Assembly (NCBI GenBank): GCA_035445085.1
Contig: DAOMQA010000008.1
Span: forward strand, 49,797 to 113,796
Length of the DNA: 64,000 nt
Direction: 5' to 3'
Origin: JBDHXE01 sp035445085
GTDB lineage: Bacteria > Bacteroidota > Ignavibacteria > Kapaibacteriales > UBA2268
Shown here: in pieces, positions 16,980-26,258 of the stretch
Position numbering within the stretch: the stretch's first letter is position 1
How the letters are laid out: each line of letters opens with the position of its first letter
Position numbers and translations under genes: made by a program
The notes under the pieces: model-generated
Told to the model about the DNA's origin: nothing
Seen by the model: only the letters and a program-made list of their open reading frames with translations
Databases searched by the model: none

Positions 16980-18353
16980 TTATAAATTATTATCGCGTTT
17001 CAATCTTTCGAAAGTATATAAAGGCGAACCGTCCGAATCTATATTAATTTCACCTTTTAACTCTATAATTAGTCTTTCCATAGTTTTATCAAATATAGGC
17101 AGTTCATCGGAGTTTACTCTCGCCTGATTAATTAAAGTATCTCTTCTAATACTCTTATCGCCATCCCTCAAAATAGCTCCAATAACTTTCTTCCTTAAAA
17201 TATTAACTTGCCTCTCTTTCTTTTTTGATGGTAATCTTAATGCTCTAAGCCCAGGTATAACGAAAAATAAAGTTGAAAATACTAATGGGAAGTAGCCTAA
17301 TACATAAATTAACCAATTTAATTCATGTACCGTTTCTGATACAATATCGGCTAATTGCGGGTCTTGGCTAACATGTACTGTGCCCATAAAAAATGAAATC
17401 ATTAACATTGCCATTACGAAATTAAATATATTCATCCCAGCAATACCTAAGTTACGTCCGTTAGAATTGCCGGTTAATTCGTAAGGCGCCTCAACTTCGT
17501 CCTCATAAAATACAATTTTACCATCATTAAGCCCTTGTACTTTTTTGTTCATTAAATCAGTAAAATCAGCAACTAACGAACCGTCATTATTAATTTCTAA
17601 ATCTCCGTTAAATCTTACAGTATACTCTGCTAATCTTGCTTCTGCCTCCTCAAAATTGACTCCTGCTAAAGCAACTATATTACCCGCCGTAAGTTTACCT
17701 TTATTGACCCTAATATAGCTTGCCGCTTCTTTTGCATCATCTAAAGGATTATATTTAGGTCTATCTGGACCAAAAACAAAGCTATAAACAGACTGCACAA
17801 AGTTCTTTCCTTTATTTGAATCTTTAGTATAGCTTCTATATCTATTGCCATCATAATCATAGCCATAAGTTAAATCACGGCTAATCATTGAGAATGTATA
17901 AGCATCTAAAATCCCCCTAAACAGCCCACCGAATAAGTCTCCCAGGTCAAAATTACTATCTCTATCATTATCTTTACCACTAAACATTACTACAATTAGA
18001 ATTAATACAAATATTACTGTATATAAAATTAGCGTAACGCCGATTGCTGCTTTATATACGATTTGAAATACTTTCCATATCCATTCGCCTACAATTTGTA
18101 AATATTCCTTAAAAGTCTTTGTACCTCTCTTGAAGAGAGGGTAATTAAAAATAAATTGTACCTGTCCAGTTTCAGAATCCATTGTTACGCGTGCTTCATA
18201 TACCTCAATTAAGCGGGCTAAAGCATCTTTTACTTGCTGTATCGGATAGCCTGTTAATGTTGAAGCATCCCCCGGAGATATTTTACCTTTTGATTTTTTT
18301 AAGATTGATTCTAATTCATTTACTACTTTTTCGTCAGATTGCTCAGATTTCAT
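16980..18353 (-). CDS. Membrane protein with three winged-helix-like repeats, unknown function
   Basis: No named family recognised. The 457-residue protein (ATG at 18353; an earlier start at 18404 is possible but would overlap the divergent gene) contains three copies of a similar about 60-residue module: a helix, 'G.is..d......v....v...L.rl', and a 'g.v..d.dG...y.F' wing. They lie at residues about 8-75, 225-290 and 395-455. Between modules 1 and 2 there is a long membrane segment (IGVTLILYTVIFVLILIVVM), and between 2 and 3 two more (FNFVMAMLMISFFMG; YVLGYFPLVFSTLFFVIPG). The modules look like small DNA- or protein-binding wHTH folds held at the membrane. Divergent from the nuclease gene. 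Confidence 0.6.
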   Translation of the reverse strand: MKSEQSDEKVVNELESILKKSKGKISPGDASTLTGYPIQQVKDALARLIEVYEARVTMDSETGQVQFIFNYPLFKRGTKTFKEYLQIVGEWIWKVFQIVYKAAIGVTLILYTVIFVLILIVVMFSGKDNDRDSNFDLGDLFGGLFRGILDAYTFSMISRDLTYGYDYDGNRYRSYTKDSNKGKNFVQSVYSFVFGPDRPKYNPLDDAKEAASYIRVNKGKLTAGNIVALAGVNFEEAEARLAEYTVRFNGDLEINNDGSLVADFTDLMNKKVQGLNDGKIVFYEDEVEAPYELTGNSNGRNLGIAGMNIFNFVMAMLMISFFMGTVHVSQDPQLADIVSETVHELNWLIYVLGYFPLVFSTLFFVIPGLRALRLPSKKKERQVNILRKKVIGAILRDGDKSIRRDTLINQARVNSDELPIFDKTMERLIIELKGEINIDSDGSPLYTFERLKRDNNL

Positions 18354-18413
18354 AATAAAACTTAAATTATTAATAATTAATATACAAAAATGAATTTTGT
18401 ACATAAATATATA

Positions 18414-19232
18414 ATGAAGTATAATAGATTAAAATTATTGTTATTAATATCAATATTTATTACTGATATTAATGTAACACTCTCAAATGATTGCTATAAA
18501 GAAATACATACCAAGCACTTTTTTGGTGGAATGCCACAAGGAGTGCCAGCTACTAATGATTTAATTATTCGAGATTCTTATTGTCTATCAAGTAACGATT
18601 CGACTAAGTTAGCGGATTGGGTAGCATATATGTTAGACATTCCAACAATGACTGGCACTAGTATCGATAGAAAATGGGCAGCTGACCCTTGGTTAGATGA
18701 CAGCGAAACTTTAGAGCCCGACGATTATACTGGAGCGAACAAAGCATACAAGTATGATAGAGGTCACCAAGCACCCTTAGCCAACTTTAAAGGTAATAGA
18801 GATATAGAAACTACAAATTATCTTTCTAATATAACCCCACAAAAGGCTGAATTAAATCAGGGAGCTTGGAAAAATTTGGAAGATAATGAGCGTAGCTTAA
18901 CACAAAAATATGGTTTAATCTATGTAATGACTGGACCTATATACAATTCTATTCAACAAGCACTACTACCATCAGCTGACGAGAGCCACAAAGTTCCTTC
19001 TGATTATTGGAAAATTATTATCATACCCTTAGATAACGTAAATTTCAAAGTATTTGCCTTTTTATTTAGTCAGAATACTCCAAGGAAAAGCCCGATAGCA
19101 GAGCATCTTGTAACAATAAAGGAAGTAGAAAAGAAAAGTAAACTGAGCTTTTTTAGTGAGTTAGATTCTAAAATAAAAAAGAATATAGATAATTATATTG
19201 ATAAAAAATGGTTTTTAGAAAATTTTAAATAA
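18414..19232 (+). CDS. Secreted DNA/RNA non-specific endonuclease (NUC1 family)
   Basis: A 272-residue protein with a signal peptide (basic MKYNRLK, then LLLLISIFI). The beta-beta-alpha metal motif DRGH is seen in 'YDRGHQAPLANFKGN', followed by 'SNITPQKAELNQGAWKNLED', where the conserved Asn and Glu of the family occur. It probably degrades extracellular nucleic acids. ATG 18414 was chosen because it gives a clean signal peptide; the upstream ATG at 18390 would add eight residues. It is 14 bases from rlmD, so possibly in one operon. Confidence 0.88.
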   Translation: MKYNRLKLLLLISIFITDINVTLSNDCYKEIHTKHFFGGMPQGVPATNDLIIRDSYCLSSNDSTKLADWVAYMLDIPTMTGTSIDRKWAADPWLDDSETLEPDDYTGANKAYKYDRGHQAPLANFKGNRDIETTNYLSNITPQKAELNQGAWKNLEDNERSLTQKYGLIYVMTGPIYNSIQQALLPSADESHKVPSDYWKIIIIPLDNVNFKVFAFLFSQNTPRKSPIAEHLVTIKEVEKKSKLSFFSELDSKIKKNIDNYIDKKWFLENFK

Positions 19233-19246
19233 ATTAAATATTATAA

Positions 19247-20668
19247 ATGAGAAATAGAACACCAAAATATATAGAATTAAAGATTGATGCGATGGCTTTT
19301 GAAGGAGTTGCAATTGGAAGGAGTGAAAATAAGGTCTATTTTATTAAAAACGCTGTTCCTGGCGATACCGTAAAAGCACAGATATTTAAGTCAAAAAAGT
19401 CGTATTCTGAAGGAGTAGTGGTTGACATCATCGAAAAATCAGCACACCGCACAGAGCCTGAATGTCAATACTTTGGAGTATGTGGTGGCTGCAGCTGGCA
19501 AAATTTAGAATATACCGAGCAGCTAAATTGGAAAGCTATAAATGTAAAAGATGCCTTTGAGAGAATTGGCAAATTTACTAATTTTATAAATCATCCTATT
19601 ATTGCCTCCGACAAGATATATCATTTTAGGAATAAAATGGAATTTACGTTTGGGGCAAATCGATGGCTCACGCAAGAAGAAATTGATACGCGTGAAGACA
19701 TTGATAGTAAACATTTTGCATTAGGCTTACACCCACTTGGTAGATATGATAAAGTGATAGATATGGAATACTGCAAAATCCAAGATAGCTACGCCGATGA
19801 CATTCTGAATGCTATTAGAAAAAAAGCAAATCAATTAGAATTAAGTGCTTATAACGTTAGGACCTTTGAAGGCTTTTTAAGAAATTTAATCATACGGCAT
19901 TCATCTACTTATGATAATTTCTTAGTAATATTAGTTACGAACTCTATAAATAATGATAATGAAGATATATTTATTGAATGGCTTAAAGATGAATTTGCTG
20001 TTAAATTTAATAAAATCATCTCATTATTTCATGCTATAAATAATACAAATAACCCAGTAACAGTAAATAAATTAACCTTATTATCGGGGATAGATCATTT
20101 AAAAGAGAGAATATTAGATATTGAATATAAGGTCTCCCCTTATTCGTTCTTTCAAACGAATACTTACCAATTAAATAATTTTATTGAGCATATAATCAAC
20201 ACGACCAAATTAGACAAAAATACGATATGTTGGGATTTGTTCTGCGGAGCAGGTTCAATTACATTCCCTCTGTCTAAAAAATGCAATAAAGTAATTGGCA
20301 TTGAACTATCTAAATCTTCTATTAACGACGCTAATGTCAATAAATATCTAAATCATATCGAAAATGTAGATTTTGTTGAGTTAGACCTAAATATTAAAAA
20401 TATTGAAGCACAACTAAATCAGTTGCCAAAACCAGATGTATTATTTTTAGACCCACCAAGAGCCGGGCTAAGTAAGAATTTAATAGATTTTATTAATAAT
20501 TCTGGTATCAATAAAGTTGTGTATGTAAGTTGTAATCCAGCAACACAAGCTCGAGATTGTGATTTGATGCGTGAGCATTATAAATTAATTTCAGTCCAAG
20601 CAGTGGATATGTTCCCCCAAACTTATCATATTGAGAATATAGCTCTTTTGGAGAAAAGCAATGATTGA
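19247..20668 (+). CDS. rlmD: 23S rRNA (uracil-C5) methyltransferase, RlmD/RumA family
   Basis: 473 residues with an N-terminal TRAM domain ('LKIDAMAFEGVAIGRSENKV'), a [4Fe-4S]-binding cysteine set (CQYFGVCGGC plus a fourth Cys in MEYCKIQD), the SAM motif 'WDLFCGAGSITFPL', 'FLDPPRAGLS', and the catalytic Cys in VSCNPATQARD. These identify the RumA/RlmD/TrmA-like family; the exact rRNA position is by homology. The end overlaps queE by eight bases. Confidence 0.9.
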   Translation: MRNRTPKYIELKIDAMAFEGVAIGRSENKVYFIKNAVPGDTVKAQIFKSKKSYSEGVVVDIIEKSAHRTEPECQYFGVCGGCSWQNLEYTEQLNWKAINVKDAFERIGKFTNFINHPIIASDKIYHFRNKMEFTFGANRWLTQEEIDTREDIDSKHFALGLHPLGRYDKVIDMEYCKIQDSYADDILNAIRKKANQLELSAYNVRTFEGFLRNLIIRHSSTYDNFLVILVTNSINNDNEDIFIEWLKDEFAVKFNKIISLFHAINNTNNPVTVNKLTLLSGIDHLKERILDIEYKVSPYSFFQTNTYQLNNFIEHIINTTKLDKNTICWDLFCGAGSITFPLSKKCNKVIGIELSKSSINDANVNKYLNHIENVDFVELDLNIKNIEAQLNQLPKPDVLFLDPPRAGLSKNLIDFINNSGINKVVYVSCNPATQARDCDLMREHYKLISVQAVDMFPQTYHIENIALLEKSND

Positions 20669-21332
20669 TTTATCAAGTTTAGAATTTAATATCTCAGAGA
20701 TTTTTTATTCAATACAAGGTGAAGGCACAAGGGCGGGTATGCCTTGTATATTTGTTAGACTACAAGGCTGCCGATTAAGGTGTTCATGGTGTGATACCCC
20801 TTATGCTTTAGAATTAAATCAGAAAGAAAAAATTACAACAGGACAAGATATAATAGATAAAATAAAGTCAATCGATTGTAATTTTATTGAATTTACTGGT
20901 GGAGAACCCTTAGAGCAATCTGAAATTAAATATATTATGAATTATTTATGCGATAATGGCTTTGATGTAGCGATAGAGACAGCTGGCTACTTGGATCTCG
21001 GCGATTTAGATCAACGAATTACCAAAATTATGGATATTAAATGTCCTGATTCTAAAATGCACAAAAAAAATCATTATAAGAATATAGAATATTTAACCAA
21101 TAAAGACGAAGTAAAATTTGTAATCAATTCTTTAGAAGATTATAATTGGGCTAAAGGTAAGTTGTTTGAATATAATATACATAAAAAATGCAGTGCAGTA
21201 TTATTTTCGCCCGTATTCGGCAAGGTTAGTAATATAGAATTAGCTGAATGGATACTTAAAGATCATTTACCTGTTCGCTTTCAATTGCAACAACATAAGT
21301 ATATATGGGAGCCTAATCAGCGAGGCGTTTAG
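20661..21332 (+). CDS. queE: 7-carboxy-7-deazaguanine synthase (radical SAM)
   Basis: Radical SAM enzyme making the 7-deazaguanine core of queuosine precursors. Blocks: SIQGEGTRAGMPC, the cluster motif CRLRCSWC, and 'EFTGGEPLEQ'. 223 residues is a usual length. It overlaps rlmD by eight bases, suggesting translational coupling, and ends before a strong terminator. Together with queA at 1.5 kb it shows that the organism makes queuosine. Confidence 0.95.
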   Translation: MIDLSSLEFNISEIFYSIQGEGTRAGMPCIFVRLQGCRLRCSWCDTPYALELNQKEKITTGQDIIDKIKSIDCNFIEFTGGEPLEQSEIKYIMNYLCDNGFDVAIETAGYLDLGDLDQRITKIMDIKCPDSKMHKKNHYKNIEYLTNKDEVKFVINSLEDYNWAKGKLFEYNIHKKCSAVLFSPVFGKVSNIELAEWILKDHLPVRFQLQQHKYIWEPNQRGV

Positions 21333-21353
21333 CTTCCTTAATTCATTAATAAA

Positions 21354-21390
21354 AACAATCCTAAAATAAGCGATTTATTTTAGGATTGTT
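21354..21390. terminator. Strong bidirectional terminator after queE
   Basis: AACAATCCTAAAATAA (21354-21369) and TTATTTTAGGATTGTT (21375-21390) form a perfect 16-bp stem with a five-base loop between convergent queE and the LRR gene; A and T runs flank it on both sides. Confidence 0.88.
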
Positions 21391-21413
21391 TATAATGTTA
21401 AAAGATATAATTA

Positions 21414-22346
21414 TCAAAACCAATCAATTCTTGCATTACTTAATTCATTATTAATTCTTTTCTTTTCATCTTCAGGAAATTCGTTCCTTGATAGGCTTAA
21501 ATATCTTAATTTGTTCCAATTTGATATTCTTTGAGGTAATTTGTATAAGTTATTAAATCCTAATTCTAATTCTTCTAAATTATTTAATTCGCACAGCTCT
21601 TCTGGTAATACTTTAATATCATTTTCATAAAGCAAGAGTTTCTTTAGGTTTGATAGTTTGCCAAAGCTATCAGGTAAATCAGAAAGTTGATTTTTATATA
21701 GCCTTATTTTTTCTAAATTACTTAGTTTTCCAATTGAAGAAGGTATGTGGGTTAAGTTATTTTCTTGAATTTCAATTTTAGATAAATTCGTTAAGTTGCC
21801 GATTGAGTCAGGTAGTTTACTCAGGTGGTTGCCCCCCACTCTAAGTTTTTCTAATTTATATAAATTGCCGATAGTATCAGGTAGTTCAGTTATATTGTTT
21901 TCATTTACTATCAACTCGCTCAAGTTAGTCAAGTTGCCAATGGTAGTGGGTAGTTCTGTTAATTGGTTATTACTAACGCTAAATCTCTCTAATGACGTTA
22001 GGTTCCCAATAGTCGAAGGTAGTTCTGCTATTTTATTCCAACTTAAAACTAATAATTTAAGCTCACTTAAGTTTGATATTGTACAAGGGAGGGTAATCAA
22101 TTGATTGCCACTTAGGTCTAATTTTTTCAACTTCGTCAGTGTACCGATTTTCTCTGGTAAATACTTAATCCTGTTATTAAACAAAAAAAGTTCTTCAAGG
22201 TTCACTAATTTAAATATTTCTTGTGGAAATTCTTGAAGATCTTTGAAGTGTAGATCTAAAACTTTTACCTTTTCAGGTTCGAGAAGTGCGCTCTCGAGTG
22301 AGTATTGAGTCTTAGTATCTTGGTCAGTTCCAGTTGAGTTACTCAT
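21414..22346 (-). CDS. Leucine-rich repeat protein
   Basis: A 310-residue protein made almost wholly of about eleven 23-residue LRRs of the 'LP' type (LxxLxxLxLxxNxLxxLPxxIGxL), typical of protein-binding solenoids. No signal peptide, membrane segment or catalytic domain is seen, so it is probably cytosolic. The start at 22346 is preferred over 22406 because GGGAG precedes it at the right distance and the upstream extension is poorly conserved-looking. The repeats are also similar in DNA sequence, suggesting recent duplication. Partner unknown. Confidence 0.85.
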   Translation of the reverse strand: MSNSTGTDQDTKTQYSLESALLEPEKVKVLDLHFKDLQEFPQEIFKLVNLEELFLFNNRIKYLPEKIGTLTKLKKLDLSGNQLITLPCTISNLSELKLLVLSWNKIAELPSTIGNLTSLERFSVSNNQLTELPTTIGNLTNLSELIVNENNITELPDTIGNLYKLEKLRVGGNHLSKLPDSIGNLTNLSKIEIQENNLTHIPSSIGKLSNLEKIRLYKNQLSDLPDSFGKLSNLKKLLLYENDIKVLPEELCELNNLEELELGFNNLYKLPQRISNWNKLRYLSLSRNEFPEDEKKRINNELSNARIDWF

Positions 22347-22460
22347 ATTTTTTCTCCCAAAAAATAATAGAAAATACTTTTTTGATACTCTTAATAAATA
22401 GAACAATTAAATATACAAAATTTGTTTTAATTTATTATGTACTATTAGTTAATTTTAAAG

Positions 22461-22468
22461 TATTTTTG
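22461..22468 (+). promoter_or_regulatory. Candidate -7 box for the M1 peptidase gene
   Basis: TATTTTTG fits TAnnTTTG and ends 26 bases before the ATG at 22494. No good -33 element was found. Confidence 0.4.
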
Positions 22469-22493
22469 AAATTATTTAGTAAATGGTAAGAAA

Positions 22494-24491
22494 ATGAGTA
22501 AATTTGCCTATATATTAGTAATTATTATTATTACTTTTCCTTACGTAATGCAATCCAAAAATCTGTATAATAATGCTTATGAAAATAAGACTCAACCTTT
22601 TGATGTGCTTTCATACGATTTATTATTTGATATTTCAAGTAATGATAATTTTCTTCAAAGGCAAATGAAAGGTATAAATAAAATTAATGTAAAATGGGAT
22701 AACAGAGATACTACTAATCGTTTTTTCTTTTCACTTAAAGATAATTTAAAAATTGATAGCATATATAAAAATGGGCACAAAATACAGTTTTATAAAAACG
22801 ATTCGGAAGAACCTTTAGAACAATACTATTATATAAATAAATTAGATACACTTTTAGAAAGCGAATTTACTATTTTTTATGGAGGCAAAATGACTTCCGA
22901 AAATGAGAATAGGAATTGGGGTGGTGTACATTACAAACTTAATATTTTATTTAATTTAGGCGTTACCTTTTTTGACCCTAATGTCTCTGCGGCACATTAT
23001 TGGATGCCGTGCTACGACCATCCATTAGACAAAGCAACATTTAAAGCCGAATATATTACTCCATCAAATATTGTAGTTGCTTCGAATGGAAAATTGATAA
23101 GTGAGGAAATAATTGATGGGAAAAAACATACTATTTGGCAACAAACTGTACCATCGGCTACCTATTTAATGAACTTCGCAATGTCAGAATTTACTACATT
23201 CTCTTTAAATACGCCTCAAATACCGATAACAGTCTATACCTTTCCAAGTGACTCGTCAAGGAGCACAATTGTTTATTCTAAAGTTAATGAAATGTTGCAA
23301 TATTTCTCAGAAAAATTTTCAGATTATGAGTTTGAAAAAGTTGGATATGTAAACACTCCTATAGGCTCAATGGAACATCAGACTATGATTTCTTTAGACA
23401 GAGCTGTAATGATATCTGCTGCATACACTAAAGACAGCGTTAATGCTACAGTCGCACACGAATTATCTCATAGTTGGTTTGGCAATATGGTAAGCCCTAA
23501 AGACTTTAGAGATGTATGGTTTAATGAGTCTTTTGCCTCACATTCGGAAGCACTTTGGGCAGATTATATATCTAAGACCTATCCATGGCTCGATAAAAGC
23601 TACAACCAAGCAATAAGTAAACAATGGAATGATTATATAGATAATATTGTATCTTCAGAAGGCATATTGCCATTGTATAATTTTAAGAATTATCAAAAAG
23701 ATTTAACAAACAAAATAAGTTATGATTTAGAAACTATTAATTATCCTACAACAATTTATTTAAAAGGTTCAGTAATTGTAAACCATTTAAGAAATGAGAT
23801 TGGGCATAATAAATTTGACAGTATAATGAAAGTGATACTTATAAAGTATAAAAATTCAAATATTAGTACCCAAGATTTATTAAACGAATTAAATACACAT
23901 AGTGGTATAAATCTAAACACTTTCTTTAATGAATGGGTATATCAAGCGGGCTTCCCTATTCTTTCTATAGATTATTCATTAGATAATAATAAGCTCTTTT
24001 TGAACATAAATCAAGTACAAGATGAAAAAATTTATGGCAAATATTCTAAAGTTAAAGTTCCAGTCCTAATTAAAACAAATTCAAATGAATACATAAAGTA
24101 TTATAATATTAATGGCAAACATAGCTCTATTATTGATTCTATAGACAATGACAATACTATTATAAGTATAGAAATTAACAATTCGCATTATGAAATTAGC
24201 CCAATAAAGTATTCTTTAAAATTAGTATCTGTTCAAGATGAACAAACTGATAATAAATACTTTTATACATTGCGAAATTTTAGCGATAAGATTATTATAG
24301 ATTTAAATAACAATTTTGATATATCATCTAAATATGAGCTATTAAATCTTGCAGGAGTTTCAATAAAATCAGATAATCTAACACAAAATAATCAGATAAT
24401 TTTAAATAAGACGTCATTAGCAAGCGGAGTATATTTTTTGATAGTATATTCCTTAGATAAACAATTGAATACAATAAAGATAATAATATAA
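22494..24491 (+). CDS. Secreted M1-family metallopeptidase with T9SS sorting tail
   Basis: 665 residues. A signal peptide (FAYILVIIIITFPYVMQS) precedes the M1 aminopeptidase region. The exopeptidase motif is GSMEHQ (about residue 290), the zinc site HELSHSWFGN (about 322) with the third ligand in WFNESFASH (about 344). Residues after about 480 form a beta-rich domain, and the last 70 ('NLAGVSIKSD' to 'ASGVYFLIVYS') look like a T9SS type A sorting domain. It probably acts on peptides at the cell surface. Its stop overlaps the ubiE ATG by one base (TAATGA), although the two functions are unrelated. Confidence 0.9.
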   Translation: MSKFAYILVIIIITFPYVMQSKNLYNNAYENKTQPFDVLSYDLLFDISSNDNFLQRQMKGINKINVKWDNRDTTNRFFFSLKDNLKIDSIYKNGHKIQFYKNDSEEPLEQYYYINKLDTLLESEFTIFYGGKMTSENENRNWGGVHYKLNILFNLGVTFFDPNVSAAHYWMPCYDHPLDKATFKAEYITPSNIVVASNGKLISEEIIDGKKHTIWQQTVPSATYLMNFAMSEFTTFSLNTPQIPITVYTFPSDSSRSTIVYSKVNEMLQYFSEKFSDYEFEKVGYVNTPIGSMEHQTMISLDRAVMISAAYTKDSVNATVAHELSHSWFGNMVSPKDFRDVWFNESFASHSEALWADYISKTYPWLDKSYNQAISKQWNDYIDNIVSSEGILPLYNFKNYQKDLTNKISYDLETINYPTTIYLKGSVIVNHLRNEIGHNKFDSIMKVILIKYKNSNISTQDLLNELNTHSGINLNTFFNEWVYQAGFPILSIDYSLDNNKLFLNINQVQDEKIYGKYSKVKVPVLIKTNSNEYIKYYNINGKHSSIIDSIDNDNTIISIEINNSHYEISPIKYSLKLVSVQDEQTDNKYFYTLRNFSDKIIIDLNNNFDISSKYELLNLAGVSIKSDNLTQNNQIILNKTSLASGVYFLIVYSLDKQLNTIKIII

Positions 24492-25162
24492 TGAGCGATA
24501 AAATTCGAGATATGTTTGCAGAAATTGCAGGTAAATATGACTTATTAAATGATGTGCTTTCTTTTGGGATGCATAGATTATGGAAAAAGAAGTTAATTAA
24601 ATTATCGGAACCGACAAAGAATAGTAAAGTCTTAGATTTAGCAACAGGTACTGGAGACATAGCATTTTTATATGCTATGACTTCCAATGATGTAACGGGC
24701 ATAGATTTAACTCCAGAAATGATAGAAATAGCTAAGAAACGAAGTGTTTCGAGTAATCCTCAATTTTTTGTTGGAGATGCCCTCAATATTAATTTCGACA
24801 ACAATACATTTGATATTATTAGTATATCTTTTGGTATCAGGAATGTTGATGATATTAGGCAGGCATTAAGGGAAATGCACCGTGTTCTAAATAAAAATGG
24901 TAAAATTGTTATTTTAGAATTTGGGCAAGCGCTACCTCCCTTCTCTTATATATATAACTTTTATTCAAAGCATATTCTTCCAATCATTGGTAGAATTATT
25001 AGTGGAAGCGTATTTGCTTATGAATACTTACCCGAAAGTTCGGCGCGTTTCCCGGCTGGAGATAATTTCACCGATATAGTTAAAGAGTTAAAAATATTCA
25101 GTAATGTTAAGTTCCATAGATTATTTTATGGCATAGCCTATATTTATGTTATAAATAAGTGA
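24491..25162 (+). CDS. ubiE: Demethylmenaquinone methyltransferase (UbiE/MenG)
   Basis: SAM-dependent last step of menaquinone synthesis. Signature 'IAGKYDLLNDVLSFGMHRLW' at the N-terminus, SAM motif 'LDLATGTGDIAF', 'SISFGIRNVDD', and 'HRVLNKNGKIVILEFGQ'. 223 residues. Menaquinone is the usual quinone for complex I in this group (nuoLMN at 39-44 kb). The ATG overlaps the stop of the peptidase gene. Confidence 0.95.
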   Translation: MSDKIRDMFAEIAGKYDLLNDVLSFGMHRLWKKKLIKLSEPTKNSKVLDLATGTGDIAFLYAMTSNDVTGIDLTPEMIEIAKKRSVSSNPQFFVGDALNINFDNNTFDIISISFGIRNVDDIRQALREMHRVLNKNGKIVILEFGQALPPFSYIYNFYSKHILPIIGRIISGSVFAYEYLPESSARFPAGDNFTDIVKELKIFSNVKFHRLFYGIAYIYVINK

Positions 25163-25192
25163 TATTCTTAAGTTAATACAATTATAATTCAT

Positions 25193-25200
25193 TACTTTTG
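25193..25200 (+). promoter_or_regulatory. Candidate -7 box for the YitT-family gene
   Basis: TACTTTTG fits TAnnTTTG, 30 bases before the ATG at 25231. No clear -33 element. Confidence 0.45.
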
Positions 25201-25230
25201 TAGTCTTTTTATTAATAAATTGATTTATAT

Positions 25231-26166
25231 ATGGTAACTAAATTAATTTCTAAAGTTAACTATTTAGACTATCTTTATATTGGTATTGGCTCTGCAATAA
25301 TGGCTTTAGGAATAGCAGTATTTTTGGTCGATGCAAAGGTTGTTCCGGGTGGTATAAGTGGTTTGGCAATGGCAATATATTATGTTTCAGACAATACTAT
25401 TCCTATTGGTATAACAACTTGGATTTTTAACATTCCACTTTTTATATGGGGCTATAAAGAATTAGGTAAAAAATTCGGTATTAGAACATTTTACGGCTTT
25501 ACTGTCAATTCATTTTTTATAGATTTCTTCCGTGGCGATGTGCCTGGTTTTTCTTGGATTAGATTGCAAGATTCGCCAGCTATACGTGATTTATACCAGA
25601 ACGATTTTTTATTTATGATATTGGTCGGTGCTGTTTTGGTAGGTATCGGCTTGGGTATAGTGTTCAAGTTCAGAGGAACTACAGCAGGCGTAGATATAAT
25701 TGTAGCAATTATGCAAAAACGCTATGGTATAAAGCCGGGCCAATCAATGATGATAATCGACTTTGTTATTATCGCTTTAGCTGGAGTAATTATATCTTAT
25801 ATGAATTTATCGCCTGACAAACCTGCCATTACTCTCTCTCTATACGCACTATTTTTGCTATATATCTCTTCAAAAATCGTAGATATTGTAATTGATGGTT
25901 TTGATTATGCGCGGGCTGCATTTATAATTACAGACAAATACGAGGAAGTTAGTGAAGCCATTATGCACGATATGAATAGGGGCGCCACAGCTATAAAAAC
26001 CAGAGGTATATATAGAAACTTAGATAGAGAGATGATTTTTACAGTGGTTACCTTGAAGGAGCTTAGCGAATTGGAGTCAATGGTAAAAAATATAGACCCT
26101 AGTGCTTTTATTATTATTACAAACGTCCATGAAGTATTAGGGAAAGGATTTAGAAGGCGATTTTAA
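25231..26166 (+). CDS. YitT-family membrane protein (DUF161 + DUF2179)
   Basis: 311 residues with five to six predicted membrane helices in the first 215 residues. They include the paired glycine-rich 'KVVPGGISGLAMAIYY' and 'FKFRGTTAGVDIIVAIM', characteristic of the internal duplication of this family. A cytoplasmic DUF2179 domain follows ('ARAAFIITDKYEEVSEAIMH', 'ITNVHEVLGKGF'). Transport substrate is not established for the family. The AT-rich inverted repeat just after its stop (26162-26191, 12-bp arms) may end the transcript, but it lacks a T-run. Confidence 0.88.
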   Translation: MVTKLISKVNYLDYLYIGIGSAIMALGIAVFLVDAKVVPGGISGLAMAIYYVSDNTIPIGITTWIFNIPLFIWGYKELGKKFGIRTFYGFTVNSFFIDFFRGDVPGFSWIRLQDSPAIRDLYQNDFLFMILVGAVLVGIGLGIVFKFRGTTAGVDIIVAIMQKRYGIKPGQSMMIIDFVIIALAGVIISYMNLSPDKPAITLSLYALFLLYISSKIVDIVIDGFDYARAAFIITDKYEEVSEAIMHDMNRGATAIKTRGIYRNLDREMIFTVVTLKELSELESMVKNIDPSAFIIITNVHEVLGKGFRRRF

Positions 26167-26258
26167 TTTTTAATTAAGGTTAAAAATTAAATTATTAAAA
26201 TATAAAAGCTACAAGCCCTTCTCTAAATTGCTTATTTTTTATACAAATATTGATTAAA

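Noticed and set aside
26162..26191. 12-bp AT-only inverted repeat after the YitT gene as a firm terminator
   Set aside because: Only A-T pairs, overlaps the stop codon region and lacks a T-run; mentioned only within the gene entry.
26167..26258. Cobalamin riboswitch before metH
   Set aside because: The interval is under 100 bases, AT-rich, and shows no conserved B12-box-like sequence.
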